From positions 4,692,940 to 4,756,939 of the forward strand of contig OZ026567.1 of NCBI GenBank assembly GCA_964020155.1: a DNA stretch of 64,000 nucleotides, read 5' to 3'. The DNA comes from Chondrilla cf. caribensis (lineage: Eukaryota > Porifera > Demospongiae > Chondrillida > Chondrillidae). Below are positions 22,243 through 35,381 of the stretch, one piece after another. Within the stretch, counting starts at the first letter, position 1; the number at the start of each line of letters is the position of its first letter. The notes beneath the pieces are model-generated. The model saw only the letters and a program-made list of their open reading frames with translations, was not told the DNA's origin and did not search any database. Made by a program: the position numbers and the translations under genes.

Positions 22243-24623
22243 TCAAGTGAAGGCGTAGCTGCCTTTCTCCATGTACAACCGCTCGTAGTGTGTCAGGCAG
22301 TAAAACTTGTCTTCAATAGTTGCAAACGTGCTTGTTGTCAACTTTTTACCACACTGGATACACCTGGGGGGGGGGGGGGGGGGGATAGGGTGTCACACTC
22401 CACTTACGTCCATGAACTCACACCTCACTCACTTGAAACATGCCTTGTGGAAAGGTTTATCGTTTGCGGCTACAAATTCTGTTGCATATACTCGCTTACC
22501 ACACAGGGAACACTGCACAAGAACAAAATTAATGCCAATGCAATCATGTGACTGTCATGTGATACTGTCCTCAACTCTCACCTTAGCATCCCCTGTGAAA
22601 GTGGTGGTAGTGGAGAATCCCGAGGTCTTGTTCCTGGCTGATGGGGGGAGGTCATCTCGCCTCATCCCCTTTGGGTTGGCAGTGGTGTATTTATCGATGG
22701 TTGAGTCGTCCACCTCTTCCTTCAACAATGTAATCACAACGTTGTCATGGTAACTCTGGAATAACAGTTCACCTTCGTAGGTGACAATCTATGCAAAAAA
22801 GTAGAAATGGTATATTCTGCTTCTGTCTCCTTGGCAACCTAATATCTCCTATCTCCTTGGCAACCCATTTCCTACCTTGTGTTTCTTGGCTGTTTTTAGT
22901 ATCCCTGACAGAGCTTCAAACAGATTCGCTGTTTCATTAAACAGGACACCAAACTTAACTTCCCATAATCCACTAGCATCTTTTTCTCCCAACCTTATGA
23001 TCTCACGAACCAGCTGCACGAAAAGAAAACAGTTTCCCATTCCCATTCCAACTTGTTGTACTAATTGCATGTACAGACCTTTCTGAGTTCTTTGTCAATC
23101 CACTTGGCTGCCATCTGTACTCTATCTTCTGGTGTGTTTTCCTGTTCCTCCTTCTCCCAAGGAAGAGGCTCTCTGTTCTCAGCTCCAACAGCACTGGCAC
23201 TAACGAATTTGGTCATTGATCTGTTCTTGTCTTTTTCACTGCTCTCTGGTTTGACATCAGGGACATTTTCCTTTGGTTTAACAGGTTCACTGACTCTCCG
23301 GTGACGCCCACCACTAGGTTTGTGGAACACAGCCGGGGGAGGGGCCGCCTTGCCTCCAGAGAATGCCTTCACACGATCCATCACATTGCCTCTGGTAGAG
23401 GAGTCGAGAGGTGTGTCTTCTGGTACAGCTGTTAGCTGGTGGGAGGGGCTGAGGGGAAACACTTGTTCTTTCGCAGGGGTGGAAGTCTCCACTGGTGCTC
23501 CAATGCTAGGTGACTGTCCTGTCTCTGAAGTTCCTCCATGTTGGTCATCAGAAGGGTCTTCCTTCAGCGGTGAAGACCCTTTCTTACTACCGCTGGCACT
23601 ATTCCTTCTTCTACTTGACTTCTCCATTCGCTGCGACAACCTGTGAACTTGAGAGGAATAGTCCGACACGTTCCTCTCTCCAATAGAAGGCTCTGGCTTG
23701 ACTGGTGACTGTTCTTCATCAACAACTGGAGAAGGAGGTAACTCTTCTTCAGGTTGTGTGGGTGTGTCCTCACTTGTACTGGCCACACTGACTCTAGCAT
23801 CAGGTATAGGTGGTGACTTGTCTTCAATGCTCTCTTCACTAGTGGTGGACTTGGTGGACTCTGGTGGTGTGTGTCTAGGACTGCCTTCGTGCACAGACTT
23901 CTCAAGCACGGACAGTCCTTCCTTCATGTTTGACTGCTTTGTTGGTCCGACCTCATCATAACCACTAAACTCTCCTTCTTCTTCTTCACTGCTGTCATCC
24001 AACTTCTCTTCCGAACCCGGAGGCTCAAAGGGCTGCATACGATCCTTGTCTTCCTCAAGCTCAGCTTCATGCTCTTCAACTGTGATGATCGTCTCGCTCA
24101 CGTGACCTACATCGTCCTCTACATCCAGCACAATGCGATGCGAGACGTGTTCTGTGGAAACGCTTTCGCGTTCTTCCTCCTGCGATGACTTGGAAACAGG
24201 TGCCCTACCGAGGGTCCAGTTGGAGCTCTCTCCAGCGATTGATGTGAATGCTCTTCTCCAAGACAGTGCTTCCTCGTCGGATTCCGTATAGAAATGATAG
24301 GTTCTGTCCAAGTTTATGAGAGAGATCCTGTTCGATTTTGGCACTCGCTTCGGCCATTTACTGCAGTAATCATCATTTGTGTCGTTTGCAAACTTAATCC
24401 TCAGACAGAGGTTCTGCAGGTCCACGACTCTCCGAACACTCCTCATCGTCTCGTCCGTATAGAGATAGAGCTGGCCTTCCGAGTTGAGGACGGCGTACCG
24501 TCTGTGCCAGGATGGTAGAAGTCGACCATTCCTCGCGAGCTTGAACACAACTCCTCGGAATATGATCTCAACATCGTCCGCTTGCGTACTGGGTAGATCT
24601 CCCACCGAAAAATATCCTTCCAT
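22243..24623 (-). CDS. PH-Costars-LIM domain protein
   Basis: The first exon (to about 23080) gives about 500 residues. Residues 20-125 form a PH domain (VFKLARNGRLLPSWHRRYAV, YLYTDE, ISLINLDRTYHFYTESDEEA, SWRRAF). A long acidic, Ser/Pro-rich disordered region follows. From KWIDKELRK a Costars domain continues in the next exons (VREIIRLGEKDASGLWEVKF, LFEALSGILKTAKKHK, IVTYEGELLFQSYHD). The last exons form a perfect LIM module: CSLC-x17-HKAC-x2-C-x2-C-x17-CLTH. Costars domains occur in the actin/Rho regulator ABRA and in ABRACL; LIM and PH add protein and membrane binding. This suggests a cytoskeletal adaptor. I know no named protein with this order. The stop is at 22243, convergent with PPP6C. 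Confidence 0.8.
22366..22384. repeat. Run of 19 G
   Basis: Unbroken poly-G on the plus strand in the intron between the two LIM exons, just outside the CIQC exon. It is poly-C in the transcript. Confidence 0.9.
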
Positions 24624-24879
24624 CGTTTTTTTGCTGACAAATTGAGGGTGGAGTTAACTATATTCATAGTAGTTAAGTGCCAATGAATGCAATTGCTGCA
24701 CTTTGTGATAAACATACGCCCACGAGTACGTACACGCCTCTACGCTGACTACAATAATGTACGCGATTATTATACAAAATTGGAGAGATACACTCAAGTT
24801 CACACCCACGCCCACGCCCACACAGGTCATGGTTAACACAGTGGTACTCCAGAAGGCACAATGACAGTGGAGGGTGTGG

Positions 24880-27800
24880 TCAGAGGATCAAGGCATCGTC
24901 ATCACTGTCAAACATCATTTGCTCCTCAAACCAAATGTGATTTGGATCAACCTCGTGAGTGGGCGGGTCCACTGTCAGCTTAGGCACCATGGGGACGGTA
25001 GTTCCTGGCTTCTTTGCTTTAATTTCCATTTTCTGCTGGGGTACTGGCAAGATGGGCAGGACTTGGGGGCGTGAAGGGTATTCCCCTTCATCCTCGGTTG
25101 TGTCAGTGGGCAAACTAGCTTGATGCTCTATGATTTGAGGAATCACCATCGGAACTGGAAGGAGACAGAGATAGGGATTAGGGAGGGAGAAAGGGAGAAA
25201 GAACAGGAGGGATAAAGAGACATGACATGTATCCCTGTAGGCTTGTGTCGGGCATACCTCCATCCTCATTTACTGGTAAGTCATCCTAACATGGGAATAT
25301 ACAGACAGTTGAATGGCAGCAGTAACCTGGCACAACCACTTGACACACACCTGGTCATCTTCGGGTTGAAAGTTGTCAAGAACCTCTTTCACATACTTCT
25401 TCACCCAAAGATGAATGCAGCGAGTGGCAACCTAGCATAAAGGTGCATCCATCTTATATGTGTGGACTATAATAGTCCCATGCACACACAACAGCCTCCA
25501 CTCACAACACACTCCACTCACAACACCCCCACTCACAACAGCCTCCACTCACAACACACTCCACTCACAACACCCCCACTCACAACAGCCTCCACTCACA
25601 ACACCCTCCACTCACAACACCCCCACTCACAACACCCCCACTCACAACAGCCTTCACTCACAACACCCTCCACTCACAACACCCTCCACTCACAACACCC
25701 CCACTCACAACAGCCTTCACTCACAACACCCTCCACTCACAACACCCTCCACTCACAACACCCCCACTCACAACACCCTCCACTCACAACACCCTCCACT
25801 CACAACACCCTCCACTCACAGCACCCTCCACTCACAACACCCCCACTCACAACATACATCATTCTGAATGCTTTGTTCCAAGGTAATTCTTTCCTTCAAC
25901 TCATTTGGGGTAAGTCTTCTACTGATGTCTTCGGCCTTGAAGGCTACAGTCCTGATGCATAGATGATAGCAGAAGATGCTGGGTGATGGCCCCACATGTA
26001 TCAGGACACACCTCACCAACCAGTTCCTCACCTCAGCACACTGCTGAATGACACCTGGTGATGCTCTTGGTCCATTTCCTCTCGATCCTCCACATCAGAT
26101 CGACCCTGGTCCACATTGATCCCCAGTTCCAATTCTCTGTAAACCTCGCGAAGGACAAGCGCATCTGATTGGATATCCACCTCAACTCTTTCCTGAAATG
26201 GAATACAAGAGCCATCATGGACCACTGGCTACCACCACCACTACCAGCAGCAGCAGCAGCTGTGTGAACAGGCTCACCTTCACACCAGCCTCATCCACTC
26301 TGTACCTGAAGTACCTGGTGAGACCAAACGATCTGATGAGGAACTTGACCTTGCTGAGAGTGATGAACCCCTGGAGTAGGGAGAGGACAACATGACATCG
26401 TTGAACGGGTGGACCAAAGGGAACAGACTTTTGCAGTCGAATCAAACTTGCTCCAATTCTTTCTAAATGTTTTGAGGAACTTGTGATCAAGAGCAGTGTC
26501 GTCTTCATTGTAAAAGACGGAGAAAGCTTCCAGCAGCACTGCTCTGAACAGGTTGAGAAACACAAAGATGGTCAGGAAGAAGAAGGAGAGGAAGTAGATC
26601 ACGGAGACGTATGGGGACCCGCAGTTGATCCCGTCAGGGGAGCAGTAGGGAGGGGAAACCCCGGTGTCCCACATCAGCTGGTACCAATCCTCTCCCGTGA
26701 GCATGCGAATACCGAGAAAGAGAGAGTTGTTGTGGAATCTGAAGTTGACATGTCTGTGGAGGTATGAATACAATTAACCACAAACACAATGGCTACCTTG
26801 GACATAGCAGTCATACCTCATGTCAATCCCCTCCCCTTTGGTCACCTGACCAAACAGGGCAGTTCCGATGTTGGCATAGGCCACCATTATAATGGCCATC
26901 AGTACCATCAACGGGATGGTGTTGATGATGGCTATGATTATGGTTTGCACAATACTAGCCATGACTTCCTAATAAGGAAATATGCACAAGTTGAATACAA
27001 CCACCAAACCATACACTGAAGACAACCACCAGACCATACACTGAAGACAACCACCAGACCATACACTGAAGACCACCACCAGACCATACACTGAAGACAA
27101 CCACCAGACCATGCACTGAATACAACCACCAGACCATGCACTGAAGACAACCACCAGACCATACACTAAATACAACCACTAGACCATGCACTGAATACAA
27201 CCACCAGACCATACACTGAAGACAACCACCAGACCATGCACTGAAGACAACCACCAGACCATACACTAAATACAACCACTAGACCATGCACTGAATACAA
27301 CCACCAGACCATACACTGAAGACAACCACCAGACCATGCACTAAACCAACTCACATATTTCCCTAAAAGTGTGAGGCACCTCATCACAGCCAGTGACAGT
27401 GCCACGTCGCTGAGTGGTGAGTACAGTTCTTTCTTCACATCTATGCTGAGGGTGACTACTGCAAATATGATGTAACCAAAGCTGCAGATGGAGAGCATCA
27501 GTTCAAAGACGTTACGAGCACTGTGGAAATAAGACTTGCTAAAAGCTATCAACTTCAGCACAGTCTACAGGAGGGAATGGAAGGCAAAGTGACATCAAAC
27601 AAGTTATTATGTAAGTGTGAGGTGTGTGTGGTGAGTGTGGTGTGAGATGTGTGTGTGGTGTGAGTGGTGTGAGTGGTGTGAGGTGTGTGTGTGGTGTGTG
27701 TGGTGTGTGTGGTGTGAGGTGTGTGTGTGGTGTGTGTGGTGTGTGTGGTGTGAGGTGTGTGTGGTGTGTGTGGTGTGAGGTGTGTGTGATGTGTGTGGTG

Positions 27801-28976
27801 TGTGGTGTGTGTGTGGTGTGTGTGGTGTGAGGTGTGTGTGTGGTGTGTGGGGCGAGGGGTGTTTGGGGTGTGTGTGTGGTGTGTGCATATGTGGTGTTTG
27901 TTTGGTGTACAAGTGTGCCTGTGTGGTGTGTATGTGTTGTGCGTGTGGTGAATGTGTGTCAGTGTACGTGTTTGAGATAGACACTGAACACACCTCCACA
28001 ATGAACCACAAATGAAAAACAATTGAGAGGGCAACAGCTGCCTTTATTCCATCTCCATCATTTGAGACGTCCCAACGAACAGAGAGAGTAAACGCATTGA
28101 ACAAGATAGCCATCAACTCCAACTCTCTGAAGGGGCGGAAGTGCCTGAGGACATTGACCCTCCGAAGAGAGTGGAACCATTCGTACAAGCTGTCATTGAC
28201 AAAGATGTAGACATAGTATCGCACCCTGCTACTGTCTGTGGAGTAGAGAGGATTTGTGTATGCATCAGTCAATGGTGAGTTTGAAGTCACATATCACCCC
28301 ACCACACACTAGCATCACATAACACCCCACCACACACTCACATCACATATCACCCCACCACACACTCACATCACATATCACCCCATCACACACTCACATC
28401 ACATAACACCCCACCACACACTCACATGAAGGGATCGGCGGTATCTTCTTGGGAGTGGTGAGGCTGATCCTTTGCTGGAGATCCTGCCACTGCTTCTGGC
28501 CCACTGTCAGCAGAGCAGCGTGGTCAGATCTGTTCTCATTGTAGTTGGCAACGATAACACCCACAAACAGAGCTAACCCAATATTGGCCCCAATGAAGAT
28601 GTAAATGTGGAGGAAGACCTTCAGCTCGATCAAGTTCAACCAATTGTCAAATCCACCGTGCAGTTCGGCTTTGAGGTCCAAGTAATCCCTCAGTACCAGC
28701 CACCCCTCCAGCGGCAGGAGGGACCACAGTGTGACAAATGACTCTACAATGGTGTTGAACTGGAAGTCTCGAGGCCGCTCAATCCACACCCTGGGCACTG
28801 TGATGTTGGTGACAGGGTCTTGGAACATAGTGTCAAAGGACAAGTGAACAAACGACTGAAATTCCCCAATGCAACGTCCCTAGGAACATAGTGGATACAG
28901 GGGACAAGTATTGTGCATATCTTGAAAACCCACACACCCACACCCACACCCACACACCCACACCCACACCCACACA

Positions 28977-29029
<53 letters not shown>

Positions 29030-30708
29030 TGTCGTTGATGTTGGGGTCATTACATTTCCCAAGATCGCCAGAGAAGAGTTGTGTGCCTAAACTGGCAAAT
29101 CCAAACACAAATCCACTGAACAAGATAAGAGCAAACAAAAACTTCTTCCGGCCACTCCAGAGGTCCGATAAGATCTCTCTGACAGGAGGCAGCAGGGAGA
29201 CAATCCTGAAGGGTCGCAGTGACCAGAACACCAACAGGACAGCATAGGCGGGGTATCCCCATGGGTTGTAGTTATCCACAAGATCACCAGCAACAACACC
29301 TATCCGGATGGTGGTAGCTATGACGATGACCCAGTCCATGAGGTCGTGAATACTGGAAATGGCAGCATAAGGGTTGATGACGAGGCCATTGGCCAGGATC
29401 TTCAGCAGGAGCTCACACAAGGTGAAGAACACAAACAGGGAATCAGAGGTGATCTTGTAGGCTTTGCAGGAGGTGGCTGGTGGGTACATGTCCTCAAGGA
29501 ACTGCAACGTAATGAGCCCAGCCAGAATCAACCCCATGAACCACTGGAAGTAAGGGAGGATGCTGACCAGGAGGAGGAAGTAAAACTTGACCTTGTTGAA
29601 GATGAGGCCAAGTCTAGAAGAACTGCTTCCCGTGTTCGGTAGCGGCTCTTTTAGCTGTTGGGTGAGGATTTTGTGGCAGAGCTTACGAAGCCAGTTGTTG
29701 GGAGTCAAGCAGAAAAGAGCACGATCAAAGCAGCGGTGGTCCCTCCGGAGCTGGTCGATGGCCGTCTGGCTGGTAACATACTTGCGAGAGGAGTGGCTCT
29801 TCTCAGATAACTTGACTCGCAAGACCTTCCTGGCTGAGCGGCCCTCCCCCCTCAAATCCACGGGGTCGAACCTCCTTGTTGATCTGATGACCTTCAGTTT
29901 GTAGATGATGTCATTGATGCTTTCCTGTCGCTCCCGGCGACCCCAAGCTCGTCGCTGACGTGCTGTGTTAGGCATGCTCAGTAAGTGGAGGTGTGGCTCT
30001 CTGACAATGAGGCGTGGCATGCCATTCTCTGCATCTGAATCATAATCAGTCTGTGGAGGAGGAGTCAACAGGTTTGGGGAGGAGGGGTGGTCCTCATTTC
30101 GCTTGATCTCTCCTCTCTCCAAGAAGTCCTTCATCACTGATGCCCTTGGACACACACAACCACATAAGGTCAGTACTTGTTGGCAACCACCACCAGGTGA
30201 CGTACATACCTTATCTGAGGTCCGTCAAACCCTGGTTGCTGGGCAATAGACACAGTATCCGGTCCTCCACCTATCCTGGTGGACAGCTTCCACAACACTG
30301 GGACGGTTTCCTCTTTGTGGCTGTCTTGTGCCAACGCTTCCTGTAGGCAGGTAAAGTGTCATGTGAATACCATGTGAAAGTCATGTGACATATTCACCTT
30401 CAATCTTTCAACTTTAGTTTCCTCATCAAGATCCAAGTTGTCCAGGATTATAGCAGTGAAGAAGTTCAACAGAATCTAAGAGACAATAAATACACTTGAC
30501 AGTTGTGGTGAGAGGCAGTGAATCTCCTCGCGTGCACTGACCAGTGAAGCAACGAAGTACAGTATGATGATCCATATATTGATGAGCCACCACACCTCAA
30601 TGTCAAACATTAGTTCACTCAATAACTCAATCCATCCTTCTTGAAAGAGAAGTTGAAACTGAGACTGGTATCCCTGAGCAATTAGGAAATTATGTGTGTG
30701 TGTGTGTG

Positions 30709-30761
<53 letters not shown>

Positions 30762-30763
30762 TG

Positions 30764-30798
<35 letters not shown>

Positions 30799-30836
30799 GT
30801 GTGTTGTGTTGTGTGTTGTGTGTGTGTGTGTGTGTG

Positions 30837-30879
<43 letters not shown>

Positions 30880-33244
30880 TGTGTGTGTGTACGTGCATGT
30901 GTGTGTATGTGCGTGTGTGAATGTGATCCTATGTGCTGCCATTACCACAAATATGTTGCTAAAGAGTTCTCTCTCAGGCTCTATGAAGGCAAATAGCTGA
31001 ACATTGATGGCAGCGAATACGAGAATGAAGGCCAAAACTGCTACAAAGGTGACTGAGATCTTTGTGTCTTTTCCAATAACTTGTTTTGTGAACTCGGTCA
31101 GCGGCATCGCGAGCCATACCAGTCGAATGATCCTCAGAGACTGAGCCAACCAAAGCACATCAAGAGATTATGGTGACACCATCACACCATTGTCATGGCA
31201 ACACTTACCTGGAATAATATAAGTGGTGTAACAGGTGGGATGGACACGCCCACACTAACACATGTTGCCCTAGGTGACTCTGCGGCAGCAGCATATGCTA
31301 TCTCGTACACAGCAGAGGCTAGACTCCCCACGGCTATGATCAGGAGATACCAGTGGAAGAGGGAAGAGAAAAATGGCCGCCACCAGTGGTATACCAGGTT
31401 ACAGAACACCTCCATCAAAAACACAATGCTGACAACCAGCTGCAAAAACAGGGAACACACTGGGTGATCAAATCTACTGATAAACATGGGATAATCACAT
31501 GATGGTCACATGTACCTGCCATAAGGAGACTATGAACAGATAACAACTGTATATCTGTTGTTCATCACTATGGTAGGACCTTGTTGCCATGACAATGGCA
31601 TCTAACAATACTAGAATGAGCATGGCTTTCTGGAACCACATCCACTGTTTACTGTACTTGGTCTTCCAGTGGGACTCGGTCCACCCCTCTGTGTGGACCA
31701 GACGTAGCTTCCCGTCCTGCTCCTCCAGGACCTGGTGGATGTGTACAGAACAAACACAAACAATAAGCAAGCAGTAGACAAAACACAAATATCAACAAGT
31801 AAACAATACACAGAAGTAAACAATAAACAGAAACACACTTTAGAAAAGGACAAACAGAGAAAACAAATTGATAATTGACTGCCATTCATTCCAATAGTAG
31901 AACAAGGACTGACTCAGAGGAGGGGGAGGGGTCTCACCTGGTTGGGGCCGCGATCACTCTTAGTTCTGGCAATATAAGACTCACTGCGAACAGAGGCAAA
32001 GGACTCAATGATGACCACCAAGAAGATGCTCTCCTGCACCAGGATCACCAGGAAGAAGACCATGGTGAAGAAGAACAGCAATGCCTCTACACTGTTCTCC
32101 CCGTCAATGGCATCGTACAAGGTTCGGGTCCACAGTTCAAATGTTGAACTTTCGTACACTGAAAATATCCCGTGTCCTGAGGGACAGAGAAATGCAGTGA
32201 ACACCCCACCACTCTAACCACACACACCACTCTAACCACACCCATGAGTCAACCTCACAGGATCAGAGCACATTTTCATGTGCGATAGCTTCAATATGAC
32301 TTGATTTGACAAGAATAACATATCATATTGGTCACAAGATATCCTGAGCATCACACTGCACCCTGGGATATCCTGAGCATCACACTGCACCCTGGGATAT
32401 CCTGAGCATCACACTGCACCCTGGGATATCCTGAGCATCACACTGCACCCTGGGATATCCTGAGCATCACACTGCACCCTGGGATATCCTGAGCATCACA
32501 CTGCACCCTGGGATATCCTGAGCATCACACTGCACCCTGGGATATCCTGAGCATCACACTGCACCCTGGGATATCCTGAGCATCACACTGCACCCTGGAC
32601 CTCACCTATGTCAGGATAGTCAGCTTGAAACTCCAAGTTCCTTTCAATCTCCACACACTGACAGGTCAGGTCTGAGGGACAGGATGAGCTGGAGTTGACT
32701 TGACGACAGTGGAAGTCTGGGGCCGACAGCGCCTGCTCCAGTTGCCTCAACATGGATATCTCGTTGACCAGGTAGCAGTTGTTTTCATTCTTAGTCCAGT
32801 TGTTGGCTTGTAGCACACTCTCCCTCACACAGCGGTGAGAGAGTGGTCCGATGATGTTAACACCAATCAAGGAGTAGATGAACACAACCAGTAGGTAGAA
32901 GATGAAGACATTTAGAAGATGCTTCACCAAATAATACCTCCCCAATTCTCTAATGACACTCGAAGGGACCCTCAGCTGCTTGAAGATGTAGAGGAATCTA
33001 CTGGCACTGAATATGGACAGTAGCCTCGGTATGAACAGCAGGTAAGCAAGGGAGTGAGGGGGACAGATGATTCCCGAGGTGGTATTGCAAGTGAAAGGAC
33101 TCTGCTCATCAGACATCAAGCTGCTGAGATTGGCACATTGCTGGAGGCATGCCATGCGATAGGTCTGTGTGTTAGGGAAGTGATAGGTTACTAAGCGGAC
33201 AAGAGCTACATCTACAACACCAGTCTGTAAGGATATGAATATGG

Positions 33245-33311
<67 letters not shown>

Positions 33312-34083
33312 ACCCACTTCAATGGACACAGAGTACCACAGAGCCCCAGTGATGATGAGGAGAATAACATGACGTATCACATGATGGTCCGATGTCCAGG
33401 TTATTGGTTTCAGTGACTGCGTGGGTGGGTAGAGAACACTGGAGTCACTACAGGGTACACAGCTTGCCACACTCACTCACATGCCTATACCAGTACCACG
33501 AGTTGACGGTGCGAGCCACCAAGTGGATGGTGAAGGAGATGGCCAGGAGGGAGTCAACAGACAACAAGATGGAGTAGTAGATGGTCCAGGAGTGGGTGTC
33601 CCGATCGATAAACGGCGGGATGGAGTTGAACAAGAGAGCGATGATGTTGATGGCGGATATGACCCTGAAGATCTGTCTCATGTAGCTGTTGCCAACCATC
33701 CACTCGAAATACAAGAAATTCAATTTAAACTTCTCCCATTTTCTTCTCCTCTCCTCAGCATCTACTTTGTTGTCTCTGTTAACATTACTCATCGATGGAG
33801 TACTGATGCGACGTAAAGGGTCGCCAGCCACTTGGGATCCATCCGTTGTTCGCTTCACGAGTTTCCTCTTGGGGATGGGTTGGCCGTCTAACATTGATGC
33901 TAGCGAGTTCTCGTCGGCATTCAGTGATGGATTATTGGGATATAACGCACTGACATCGATTTCCGCTTCTGTAGTGTCCAACGCCATTTGTAGAGGATGT
34001 TTTCTTGACGATTTCCACTGATTTCCAGATTTCTTCAATCCCTGTATATTTTCTGTTTCTGACAATGTCACGTGTTCATTCAT
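24880..34083 (-). CDS. NALCN: Sodium leak channel, non-selective (NALCN), full length
   Basis: About 20 minus-strand exons encode four six-TM domains. Domain I pore: FSVYESSTFELWTRTLYDAI. Domain II: FQLLFQEGWIELLSELM. Domain III: LWSLLPLEGWLVLRDY. Domain IV: RMLTGEDWYQLMWD. Other NALCN marks are LGKCNDPNI, VGVIVANYNENRSDH then LLTVGQKQWQDLQQRI, and HVNFRFHNNSL before domain IV, all aligning with the vertebrate protein. The filter reads E-E-E-E; vertebrate NALCN has E-E-K-E. S4 segments are partly charged (SLRIIRLVWL, SLRPFRIVSLLPP). The C-terminus is acidic (MMFDSDDDALIL). NALCN carries resting sodium leak with UNC79, UNC80 and FAM155. The start could be 34083 or the in-frame ATG at 33987. 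It is head-to-head with the Tudor-Schlafen gene. Exon edges were inferred from homology blocks. Confidence 0.9.
25490..25856. repeat. About 15-16-bp minisatellite in NALCN
   Basis: Roughly 24 copies of CCACTCACAACACC(C/T)-type units with AGCCT variants, in an intron near the 3' end of NALCN. Confidence 0.9.
26980..27345. repeat. 25-bp minisatellite in NALCN
   Basis: About 14 copies of a 25-bp unit containing ACCAGACCATACACTGAAGA, with ATGCACTGAATACA variants, in the intron before the domain IV S4-S5 exons. Confidence 0.92.
27605..27960. repeat. GT-rich compound repeat (TGTGTGGTGTGAGG)
   Basis: Irregular TGTGTGGTG units with GAGGTG interruptions, filling a NALCN intron between domain IV S1-S2 and the preceding exon. 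Confidence 0.85.
28293..28428. repeat. 27-bp minisatellite in NALCN
   Basis: Five copies of CACCCCACCACACACTCACA plus TCACATA, in the intron after the exon encoding LTTPKKIPPIP. Confidence 0.85.
28923..29028. repeat. CA/CCCACA microsatellite in NALCN
   Basis: (CCCACA)n merging into (CA)n, immediately next to the splice donor after the exon ending NDPNINDK (domain III). Confidence 0.9.
30690..30925. repeat. Long GT microsatellite in NALCN
   Basis: (GT)n with TTG interruptions over about 235 bp, in the intron just upstream of the domain II pore exon. Long frames across it are artefacts. Confidence 0.93.
32338..32598. repeat. 29-bp minisatellite abutting a NALCN splice donor
   Basis: Nine almost perfect copies of a 29-bp unit GATATCCTGAGCATCACACT plus GCACCCTGG. 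In NALCN orientation the array begins a few bases after the GTGAGG donor of the exon ending YPDIG. Confidence 0.94.
33244..33307. repeat. CA microsatellite in NALCN
   Basis: About 31 uninterrupted CA units in an early NALCN intron. Confidence 0.93.
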
Positions 34084-34112
34084 GTGATAGTCACATGATT
34101 AGCATTTCTGCT
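34084..34112. promoter_or_regulatory. Very short divergent gap between NALCN and the Tudor-Schlafen gene
   Basis: Depending on which NALCN ATG is used (34083 or 33987), 29 or 125 bp separate the two divergent coding starts. A shared promoter is the simplest reading. No core element was identified. Confidence 0.35.
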
Positions 34113-35131
34113 ATGAGTACTATTCCGGCAAACATTTTGCAGATCCTAAAATCTCTTGAAAGTTCTGAGGATGAGCTCAAGTCGGCATTGCTACAGCTGA
34201 GGAAGATCCTATATTCGCTTCATACAGAAAGAAGAAACAAAAAACTACTAAACGCTTTGAAAAGGGAGATTATATCTTTGAATATACATTCCATCCTCTT
34301 GGGCATCATAAGGAGTTACAGTCGTGACGTTGACATAGTGGCATCCACCACCAACTGCATCAGTCTCTTGGTTCACGAAAATGAAGAAGTCAGGGTTTCA
34401 TTGGGTGACAAAAATGCATTGAAGACATTGTCCTCGTTCCTCATTGCATCCCACCCTCTGTACCCTGGGGTACATCTCAACAGAGGTAAGTTGCCATGGT
34501 GACCAAATCAGTACCTATACTATGGGATGCATTGTAATTTGCTATGCTAACTCTGTACTGTAGCCCCACGCTCTCACACACCCTTTTATCACCACATCGA
34601 TGAGGTTCTGCTCGCCATCCAGAAGTTGATTTATATCAATGGCCACAATACCAAACTGTTCTTGGATTGCGACGGCCTGTCTCTGGTGGTTCAGTTATGT
34701 GACCGTGTACGTCACAACCCTTCACTGTTCTCTGCTGAGCCCAAGAGTATGTTCTACAAGTACACCAGAGGGGAGGCCCTACAAGCGAACATGGTCGTTG
34801 CTGATCCTGAGGAGTGTGAACGATACAGAGATTGCTTTGAGGCACTTCGTTGCCATAGTGACCTGTATACCAACGAATATAATTTACACCATATTCGTCT
34901 GGCTGCATATGCTAAGGATGACCGTGATGTTGCCATGGCAATGGTCGAAGAGGGTGTGGCTTGGGAACAGCAACGTAAGCCAGTCCAAGAAGACCACACC
35001 TTTGAAGTTCGAGTGAGTCACGTGGAGCACAGGGAGAGTGTGTGTTTGGCATTTTGGTGTCAGCTCTATGACAGCCAATGGAGTCAGAGGCTCTCGGCTA
35101 TGTACACCAGCCTACAGCTACTGGTGGGTGC

Positions 35132-35203
<72 letters not shown>

Positions 35204-35233
35204 TGTGTGTGTGTGTGTGGGTGTGGGGGGTGC

Positions 35234-35280
<47 letters not shown>

Positions 35281-35319
35281 CTTGTGTGTGTGGGTACTTG
35301 TGTGTGTGTGTGTATGTGT

Positions 35320-35381
<62 letters not shown>

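Noticed and set aside
30476..31158. Threonine-histidine-rich minus-strand ORFs
   Set aside because: Read-through of a GT/CA microsatellite from real NALCN exons; only the flanking parts are coding.
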